From: Clostridia bacterium
GTDB taxonomy: Bacteria > Bacillota > Clostridia > Oscillospirales > Acutalibacteraceae
DNA length: 6,616 bases
Reading direction: 5' to 3'
Assembly: GCA_900766945.1 (NCBI GenBank)
Contig: CAAFXD010000159.1
Coordinates: 1 to 6,616, forward strand
Part shown: positions 1-4,531 of the stretch, one piece after another
How positions within the stretch are numbered: the first letter of the stretch is position 1
Layout of the letters: every line of letters begins with the position of its first letter
The notes under the pieces: model-generated
Databases searched by the model: none
The model's input: only the letters and a program-made list of their open reading frames with translations
Told to the model about the DNA's origin: nothing
Made by a program: the position numbers and the translations under genes

Positions 1-915
1 GCCGACGGCAGCCCGCGGTATTCCATGGTCTGTACGCTTGCGGGCGCAATCCTCAATACGGTTTTAGACCCGATTTTTATTTTCGGTTTCGGTATGGGTA
101 TGGCGGGTGCCGCCGTGGCAACCGTCATCGGGCAAGTGGTGTCCGCCGTTATGGTCGCGGCGTATATGTTCCGTTTTCAAAGTGTACACTTGCAGAAAAA
201 GCATTTCGTTTTGCATTTGCAAGACACCCTGAAAATTGCCTCGCTCGGCACCTCGCATTGCTTTAATCAGTTGGCGATGATGGTGGTACAAATCGTCTTA
301 AACAATACCATGACCTATTACGGCGCACAGTCGGTATACGGCAGTGAAATCCCGCTGGCGTGTTCGGGTATTATTTCAAAGGTTACGATGATTTTCTTTT
401 CGTTCGTCATCGGCATTTCGCAGGGCTTACAGCCGATTGTCGGCTATAATTACGGGGCGCAGAAGTATGCGCGTGTGCGCAAAACCCTGCGGCTGGCGCT
501 CGCGTTCGGCACGGGGATTGCCGTGGCGTTTTACATTGTGTTTCAAGCGTTTCCGCGGCAGATTACGGGCTTGTTCGGCACGGGTGACGAAATCTATTTT
601 GCGTTTGCCGAACGGTATATCCGCGTGTTTTTGATGGCGATGTTTTTAGACGCGATACAGCCGATTGCCTCGAATTTCTTTACTTCCATCGGCAAAGCAA
701 CCAAGGGAATTTTGCTGTCGCTGACGCGGCAGGTGATTTTCCTGTTGCCGCTTTTGCTTGTGTTGCCGATTTTCTTTGGCTTGGACGGCGCTATGTATGC
801 GGGCCCGCTTGCCGATACCGTGGCGGCGGTGCTGTCGGGCGTGATGGTTGTCAAGGAATTCCGCAAGATGCGAAAAATCGAACAGCAGGCAGTTGCAGTG
901 TCTGCGGAAATATGA
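1..915 (+). CDS. MATE-family efflux transporter, C-terminal part (5' end outside window)
   Basis: This is a polytopic inner-membrane antiporter of the MATE (multi antimicrobial extrusion) family, which exports drugs or cationic metabolites in exchange for Na+ or H+. The frame is open from base 1 to a TGA at 913-915, giving 304 visible residues. The family is usually about 450 aa, so roughly 150 N-terminal residues are missing. The ATG at 25 is internal, because clear MATE sequence (DGSPRYSM) precedes it. Visible hallmarks are the end of the N-lobe (NTVLDPIFIFGFGMGMAGAA, about visible residues 19-38) and the C-lobe motif GLQPIVGYNYGA (residues 142-153). Several long hydrophobic segments follow, ending in a short basic tail (KEFRKMRKIEQQ). 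Substrate and coupling ion cannot be read from the sequence. It is followed after 41 bases by a hydrolase gene on the same strand with no evident terminator between, so co-transcription is plausible. Family assignment is firm; the specific function is unknown. Confidence 0.93.
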   Translation, partial: ADGSPRYSMVCTLAGAILNTVLDPIFIFGFGMGMAGAAVATVIGQVVSAVMVAAYMFRFQSVHLQKKHFVLHLQDTLKIASLGTSHCFNQLAMMVVQIVLNNTMTYYGAQSVYGSEIPLACSGIISKVTMIFFSFVIGISQGLQPIVGYNYGAQKYARVRKTLRLALAFGTGIAVAFYIVFQAFPRQITGLFGTGDEIYFAFAERYIRVFLMAMFLDAIQPIASNFFTSIGKATKGILLSLTRQVIFLLPLLLVLPIFFGLDGAMYAGPLADTVAAVLSGVMVVKEFRKMRKIEQQAVAVSAEI

Positions 916-940
916 TACGATAAACCCGAAATTGCAGGCG

Positions 941-948
941 AAAGGAAG
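941..948 (+). promoter_or_regulatory. Ribosome binding site of the alpha/beta-hydrolase
   Basis: AAAGGAAG lies 8 bases before the ATG at 957. It fixes the start of the hydrolase and shows that the gene has its own translation initiation, although it follows the MATE gene closely. No convincing -35/-10 pair is visible in the 41-base gap. Confidence 0.65.
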
Positions 949-956
949 TTTACGGT

Positions 957-1736
957 ATGCAAACGTATCCGCTGTATGAGAAAAAAGAAATTAAGGCCAC
1001 GCCGAATAAAAAAGCGGTGCGCTTAGATTGTTATACCGTCGGCAATAACGCGCCGAGCGTGCTGATTTTGCCCGGCGGCGCGTATTCTATGGTGTCCGAT
1101 TTTAACGAGGGCAAGCCCTTTGCCGAATACTTTCAGGCGCACGGGTACAATGCATTTGTGCTGTGGTATCGCGTGGGCGCGGCGGCACGCTATCCCGCCC
1201 CGATGGAGGATGTTGCGCGCGCGATGCAGTTTATCCGAAGCCACGCCGCCGATTGGAAGCTGGACAGCACCAAAATCGCTTTGATGGGCTCGTCGGCGGG
1301 CGGGCATTTGGCGGGCTTTTTCGCCGCGGAGTACGCGCGCTTTGACGGGGAATACAACGGGGCGGTCTACGGCATTAAGCCGTCGGCAGTGGTGCTTTGC
1401 TACCCCGTTGTGACCATGGGCAAATTGACGCACGCCGTTTCACGCCGCCGCCTGTTGGGAATTTTGTCAGGGCATACCGAGCAAAACGCCGCTTCGGTGG
1501 AAAAGCGCGTGACCGAAAACTACCCGCCGACTTTTGTGTGGCATAATAAAGATGACCAATCCGTACCGTATGAAAACAGCGTGATGCTCAAAAATGCGCT
1601 CGACGAAAAAGGCGTGCGGTGTGAACTGCATCTGTACGAGCACGGCGGGCACGGTATCGGTCTCGCCGAAGGCACAGATGCCGAAGGGTGGATTGACGAT
1701 GCCTTCGCCTTTTTACAATCTGTATTTACCGCGTGA
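957..1736 (+). CDS. alpha/beta-hydrolase (acetyl-esterase/HSL-like, BD-FAE type)
   Basis: This is a predicted cytoplasmic serine hydrolase of 259 aa, of the small-esterase kind that deacylates acetylated sugars or other short-chain esters. It has no signal peptide or membrane segment. The nucleophile elbow is GSSAG at residues 111-115 (Ser113). The acid is probably Asp200 in DDQSVPYENS (a D-x-x-V-P pattern), and the base is His232 in EHGGHGIGL. The oxyanion-hole loop is LPGGAYSMVS (residues 38-47), with Pro where many HSL-like enzymes carry the His of HGG; this variant is common in BD-FAE-like proteins. A PAPMEDVARAMQFIR segment (residues 80-94) is typical of the family. The start at 957 is supported by AAAGGAAG at 941-948. 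It lies 41 bases downstream of the MATE gene and converges with the minus-strand membrane protein gene, overlapping it by 24 bases. The natural substrate cannot be inferred; carbohydrate acetyl ester is a family-based guess. Confidence 0.9.
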   Translation: MQTYPLYEKKEIKATPNKKAVRLDCYTVGNNAPSVLILPGGAYSMVSDFNEGKPFAEYFQAHGYNAFVLWYRVGAAARYPAPMEDVARAMQFIRSHAADWKLDSTKIALMGSSAGGHLAGFFAAEYARFDGEYNGAVYGIKPSAVVLCYPVVTMGKLTHAVSRRRLLGILSGHTEQNAASVEKRVTENYPPTFVWHNKDDQSVPYENSVMLKNALDEKGVRCELHLYEHGGHGIGLAEGTDAEGWIDDAFAFLQSVFTA

Positions 1737-2123
1737 TGATTTGCAAAAATGCTTTTTGAGTCCCCTGCACAAAAAACACGCGGGGAAGCACAGCAAAAAC
1801 CAACAGAACGAAAACAGCGGGCAAATCTGCCCCAATATATTCAACCGCCGCGCGCTGTAATCCCAAACATTCCAATGGAACAAACGGTTGACGAGCAGAC
1901 CGACCGAAAACTCCAAACAGGTTATCAGCAAACAACCGAACGAACAGCGCAGCCAAAGCGGACGCGCTTTGCATTTTTCGTTGATATGGTAAATGCCCAA
2001 CAACGCCGCGCCGCCCGTCAGCCCCATTGTCCAATGCGTAAACCCGCGAAACAGGACTTCAATCAGGCAGTAGAGCAGTGCGCCGAACGAATACACACAA
2101 AAATATTCCCGAAATTTTTTCAT
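1713..2123 (-). CDS. Small CmpB/TMEM229-family membrane protein (annotated 'putative ABC transporter permease')
   Basis: This 136-aa integral membrane protein, on this start, resembles the family usually annotated as putative ABC-transporter type IV or CmpB/TMEM229. Matching features, in order, are YSFGALLYCLIEVLFRG (residues 11-27), THWTMGLTGG (29-38), a Glu in a membrane segment (LEFSVGLLVN, 70-79), and FHWNVWDYS (82-90), then a segment starting LNILGQICPLFSFCWFLL (94-111). About four hydrophobic segments are visible (about 8-25, 34-48, 56-80 and 97-119), with a basic tail. The molecular role of the family is unknown, and the ABC-transporter label rests on weak similarity. An in-frame ATG at 2198 would add 25 non-family residues and overlap the start of mtaB, so I chose the ATG at 2121-2123, preceded by GGTGAT as a possible but close Shine-Dalgarno. 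The protein carries 12 cysteines, unusually many. Its 3' end overlaps the convergent hydrolase gene by 24 bases. Confidence 0.8.
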   Translation of the reverse strand: MKKFREYFCVYSFGALLYCLIEVLFRGFTHWTMGLTGGAALLGIYHINEKCKARPLWLRCSFGCLLITCLEFSVGLLVNRLFHWNVWDYSARRLNILGQICPLFSFCWFLLCFPACFLCRGLKKHFCKSSRGKYRL

Positions 2124-2175
2124 CCTATCACCAAGAACAGTATGGTCGAAAGCGACCGCGTTTATCCAAGCGGCG

Positions 2176-2182
2176 AAAGAGG
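2176..2182 (+). promoter_or_regulatory. Ribosome binding site of mtaB
   Basis: AAAGAGG is followed by five T-rich bases and the ATG at 2188. It decides the mtaB start and rules out the longer minus-strand form of the divergent gene as a likely reading. Confidence 0.65.
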
Positions 2183-2187
2183 TTTTT

Positions 2188-3489
2188 ATGAAAGTCAAAT
2201 TCTATACACTCGGTTGCAAGGTCAATCAGTATGAAACCGAGGAAATCACGGAGTTGCTTTTGAAAAACGGCTATGAAATCACTTTGCAGGACAGCGAGGC
2301 GGAAGTTTTCGTGGTCAATTCCTGCACCGTGACCGCCGAAAGCGACCGCAAAACGCGGCAACTCGTGCGGCGGCTCAAACGCCATTTCCCCGAAAGCACC
2401 GTGGTGCTGACGGGCTGTATGCCCCAGGCGTTCCCCGATGCGGCGTCGGCACTGACGGCGGCGGATATTGTTATCGGCAACAAAAGCAATGTGACTTTGC
2501 CCCAAAAACTGCGCGCATATTTTGAAACCAAACAGCGGCTTTTTGCCGTGGAACAGCACAAAAGCGGCGAGCCGTTTCTCGGGGCGCCGATTGCGGATTT
2601 TCACGAGCGCACCCGCGCGATTTTAAAAATCGAGGACGGCTGTGACCGTTTTTGCTCGTATTGCATCATTCCCACCGCGCGCGGGCGTGTGCGCTCCAAG
2701 CCGATTGCCGAAATCGAAAAAGAGGCGCAGGCATTAAGCGACGCGGGTTACCGCGAATTGGTGCTGGTCGGCATCAATCTTTCCGCCTACGGCAAAGACA
2801 GCGGTGAACGCTTTACCGACGCCGTGTCGGCGGCGTGCGCGCCGTTGGGCGTTTTGCGCGTGCGGTTGGGCTCGCTGGAACCCGACCACATTACCGACGA
2901 GGTAATCCACGAACTCTCGAAACTGCCGAAACTCTGCGGGCAGTTCCACATTTCTTTGCAAAGCGGCTGTGACCGCACCTTACAGCGTATGAACCGCCAC
3001 TATACGGCGGCCCAATATGCCGCCCTCGCCGAGAAACTCCGTACCGCGTTTCCCGACTGCACCTTAACCACCGACATTATGGTTGGCTTTGCAGGCGAAA
3101 CCGAGGAAGATTTCAAAGAAACCGTTGCATTCGCAAAGCAAATCGGTTTTGAAAAAATCCATGTGTTTCCGTATTCCGTACGCGAGGGCACGCGTGCCGC
3201 GTCCTTTGACGGGCAAATTGAAAAGTGCGAAAAAGAACGCCGCGCCGCCGCACTTTTGGCAGTTGCCGCGGAAATACGCAGCGCATTTTTGCAAAAGCAA
3301 ATCGGCAAAACCGTGGAGGTGCTGTGTGAGCACAAAACCGAAAACGGCTTGCATTTCGGATACACGGCGAATTACACACCTGTGTATTTTGAAAGCGAAA
3401 CCGCCGCGCCCGGCTCCCTTTGCCGCGTGACGCTCGAAAAATCCGACGGTGAGGCCGTCTACGGCACAGAATTCTTACAAAAAAGTTAA
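2188..3489 (+). CDS. mtaB: tRNA (N6-L-threonylcarbamoyladenosine(37)-C2)-methylthiotransferase MtaB
   Basis: This is a cytoplasmic radical-SAM enzyme that inserts a methylthio group at C2 of t6A37 to give ms2t6A in ANN-decoding tRNAs, aiding codon-anticodon pairing. It is complete at 433 aa, the normal family length. Domains in order: an N-terminal MTTase (UPF0004) domain starting MKVKFYTLGCKVNQYET, whose three cluster cysteines are Cys10, Cys46 and Cys77; a radical-SAM core with C-x3-C-x2-C at Cys152, Cys156 and Cys159 (GCDRFCSYCIIP); and a C-terminal TRAM RNA-binding domain from about residue 372 (IGKTVEVLCE onward). The TLGCKVNQYET signature separates MtaB from MiaB and RimO. AAAGAGG at 2176-2182, 5 bases before the ATG, supports the start. 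In many Bacillota mtaB sits beside prmA and rsmE. Here it stands alone, divergent from a membrane protein gene and closed by its own terminator. No missing residues or frameshifts are seen. Confidence 0.96.
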   Translation: MKVKFYTLGCKVNQYETEEITELLLKNGYEITLQDSEAEVFVVNSCTVTAESDRKTRQLVRRLKRHFPESTVVLTGCMPQAFPDAASALTAADIVIGNKSNVTLPQKLRAYFETKQRLFAVEQHKSGEPFLGAPIADFHERTRAILKIEDGCDRFCSYCIIPTARGRVRSKPIAEIEKEAQALSDAGYRELVLVGINLSAYGKDSGERFTDAVSAACAPLGVLRVRLGSLEPDHITDEVIHELSKLPKLCGQFHISLQSGCDRTLQRMNRHYTAAQYAALAEKLRTAFPDCTLTTDIMVGFAGETEEDFKETVAFAKQIGFEKIHVFPYSVREGTRAASFDGQIEKCEKERRAAALLAVAAEIRSAFLQKQIGKTVEVLCEHKTENGLHFGYTANYTPVYFESETAAPGSLCRVTLEKSDGEAVYGTEFLQKS

Positions 3490-3534
3490 CAATTTTACAA
3501 AAAGCAACACCGCATTCTTACAAGTTCGTAACAA
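3471..3534 (+). repeat. Imperfect direct repeat spanning the mtaB end and its terminator
   Basis: ATTCTTACAA occurs at 3471-3480, in the last mtaB codons, and again at 3514-3523 in the terminator stem-loop, 43 bases apart. Each copy is followed by a related sequence (AAAAGTTAACAA and GTTCGTAACAA), so the similarity runs about 20 bases with a small indel. It may be a remnant of a local duplication, or chance in an A/T-rich stretch. Confidence 0.45.
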
Positions 3535-3546
3535 TGCGGTGTTTTT
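3506..3546 (+). terminator. Rho-independent terminator after mtaB
   Basis: An 11-bp perfect inverted repeat (AACACCGCATT at 3506-3516 with AATGCGGTGTT at 3533-3543) is extended inward by a C/C mismatch and 4 bp (TTAC/GTAA) around the 6-base loop AAGTTC. It ends in a run of five T (3542-3546). It begins 17 bases after the mtaB stop. The A-rich flank on the left is interrupted, so termination is expected mainly in the plus direction. It separates mtaB from the ABC operon. Confidence 0.85.
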
Positions 3547-3548
3547 GA

Positions 3549-3578
3549 TTGACAAAGCATTCCCTGATAGGGTATATT
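3549..3578 (+). promoter_or_regulatory. Sigma-A promoter of the ABC transporter operon
   Basis: TTGACA (3549-3554, 6/6 consensus) is followed by an 18-base spacer and TATATT (3573-3578, 5/6 match to TATAAT). Transcription would start near 3585, leaving a leader of about 38 bases before the ATG at 3623. The -35 box begins two bases after the T-run of the mtaB terminator, so termination and initiation elements are packed end to end. The spacer contains an inverted repeat that could be an operator. Confidence 0.82.
3562..3572. promoter_or_regulatory. Inverted repeat in the promoter spacer, candidate operator
   Basis: CCCT-GAT-AGGG is an interrupted palindrome with 4-bp arms lying exactly between -35 and -10. 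Repressors commonly bind here, and Bacillota ABC pairs of this type are often controlled by a GntR/YtrA-like regulator. The arms are short, so chance occurrence is possible. No regulator gene is in the window. Confidence 0.35.
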
Positions 3579-3592
3579 GGACTTGTAGGAAG

Positions 3593-3605
3593 CCACAGTT
3601 TGTGG
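3593..3605. promoter_or_regulatory. Inverted repeat in the ABC operon leader
   Basis: CCACA-GTT-TGTGG has perfect 5-bp arms in the transcribed leader, ending just upstream of the AAAAGGAGG sequence. It could form a small RNA hairpin beside the ribosome binding site or be a DNA operator just downstream of the transcription start. No function is shown by the sequence alone. Confidence 0.35.
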
Positions 3606-3606
3606 T

Positions 3607-3616
3607 AAAAGGAGGT
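3607..3616 (+). promoter_or_regulatory. Strong ribosome binding site of the ABC ATPase
   Basis: AAAAGGAGGT is a near-perfect complement of the 16S rRNA 3' end and sits 6 bases before the ATG at 3623. It fixes this start over the in-frame upstream ATG at 3449, which lies inside mtaB and would have to read through the terminator and promoter. Confidence 0.9.
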
Positions 3617-3622
3617 AACACT

Positions 3623-4531
3623 ATGATTGAAGTACAAGGCGTAACCAAAAAATTCGGTTCGTTTACGGCAATCAGCGACATCAGTTTTACGGTCGGCGAC
3701 GGCTCTTTGTACGGGCTCATCGGCTACAACGGCGCGGGCAAAACCACGCTGTTGAAAACGATTACGGGCGTGTATAAAGCGGAAGAAGGCAGGGTGCTTT
3801 TAGACGGCGAGGACGCGTTCGACAATGAACTGATGAAACAGCATATGTTCTATGTGCCCGATGATATTTATTTTCAGCCCTACGCCAATATGGAGAAAAT
3901 GGCGAAATTTTACAACGGCTATTATCCGGGGTTTCGTTTTGATACCTTTCATAAGTTGGCAGAGGTGTTCGGGCTGGACACCAAAGCGCGCTTAAACGGC
4001 TTTTCCAAAGGGATGCAGCGCCAGGCGGAAATCGTGTTGGGCTTTGCCACACAGCCCTCGTTCATGCTGTTTGACGAAACCTTCGACGGCTTAGACCCCG
4101 CCAAACGCGCATTGATTAAAAATATGATTAACGAATATATGCAGGAGACAAACGCGTCGATTATTGTATCGTCGCATGACCTGCACGAATTAGAGGGGCT
4201 TTGCGACCACTTCGGCTTAATTAACGGCAAAAAGTTGGTGCTCGACTCGTCCATTTCGGAATTGAGCGAAAACCGCGCAAAATTCCGCTTGGTGTTCCAA
4301 GACGATGTGACAGAGGACCAAATCAAAGCCCTCGGCATTGATGTGAAATCCTATAAGAAAGACGGCAAAATGGTGCTCATCACCGTCAAGGGCGACGAAA
4401 AAGAGGCGGCGGAAAAATTAAACGCATTGTCGCCCGCCATGGTCGAAAGCCTGCCGCTGTCGTTAGAAGAAGTATTTTTGGACGAAATGGAGGGAACGGA
4501 TTATGACTTCACCCAAATCTTTGCAAAATAA
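3623..4531 (+). CDS. ABC transporter ATP-binding protein (ABC-2 type exporter)
   Basis: This is the cytoplasmic ATPase subunit of an ABC exporter, 302 aa, presumably dimerising on the permease encoded next. Motifs: Walker A GYNGAGKT (residues 34-41), signature FSKGMQRQ (127-134) in place of LSGGQ, Walker B FMLFDE (147-152, Asp151 and catalytic Glu152) followed by the D-loop region GLDP, and the H-loop SSHD with His185. Residues from about 210 form a C-terminal accessory region ending in SLEEVFLDEME, as in other ABC-2 ATPases related to the YtrB/BcrA/CcmA type. All ATPase residues needed for hydrolysis are present. The start at 3623 is set by a very strong ribosome binding site. The 3' end overlaps the permease start by 29 bases, implying translational coupling. 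The operon has its own promoter. The substrate is unknown; peptide antibiotic resistance or cell-envelope stress is a common theme for such pairs but is not shown here. Confidence 0.93.
   Translation: MIEVQGVTKKFGSFTAISDISFTVGDGSLYGLIGYNGAGKTTLLKTITGVYKAEEGRVLLDGEDAFDNELMKQHMFYVPDDIYFQPYANMEKMAKFYNGYYPGFRFDTFHKLAEVFGLDTKARLNGFSKGMQRQAEIVLGFATQPSFMLFDETFDGLDPAKRALIKNMINEYMQETNASIIVSSHDLHELEGLCDHFGLINGKKLVLDSSISELSENRAKFRLVFQDDVTEDQIKALGIDVKSYKKDGKMVLITVKGDEKEAAEKLNALSPAMVESLPLSLEEVFLDEMEGTDYDFTQIFAK
4489..4493 (+). promoter_or_regulatory. Ribosome binding site of the ABC permease, inside the ATPase gene
   Basis: GGAGG lies 9 bases before the ATG at 4503, within the last codons of the ATPase gene. 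With the 29-base gene overlap this points to coupled translation of ATPase and permease. Confidence 0.75.

Noticed and set aside
1744..1785. Possible terminator after the hydrolase: small palindrome CAAAAA-TGC-TTTTTG and a weak CCCC-GC / GC-GGGG stem with a bulge
   Set aside because: The first stem is almost all A-T and the second has no T-run after it on the plus strand. Both lie inside the minus-strand coding region, so their sequence is explained by coding.
2124..2198. Longer minus-strand start giving a 161-aa form of the CmpB/TMEM229-like protein
   Set aside because: The extra 25 residues do not look like the family, overlap the mtaB start and ribosome binding site, and would leave no room for a promoter. 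The ATG at 2121-2123 begins right at the family sequence.
1749..2234. Plus-strand frame of 161 codons opposite the small membrane protein gene
   Set aside because: The translation is a low-complexity Gln/Arg/Pro-rich shadow, whereas the minus strand encodes a clear membrane protein with family motifs.
3449..3622. Upstream in-frame extension of the ABC ATPase beginning inside mtaB
   Set aside because: It would have to cross the mtaB terminator and the ABC promoter. The ATG at 3623 has a near-perfect ribosome binding site and begins exactly where ABC ATPases begin.
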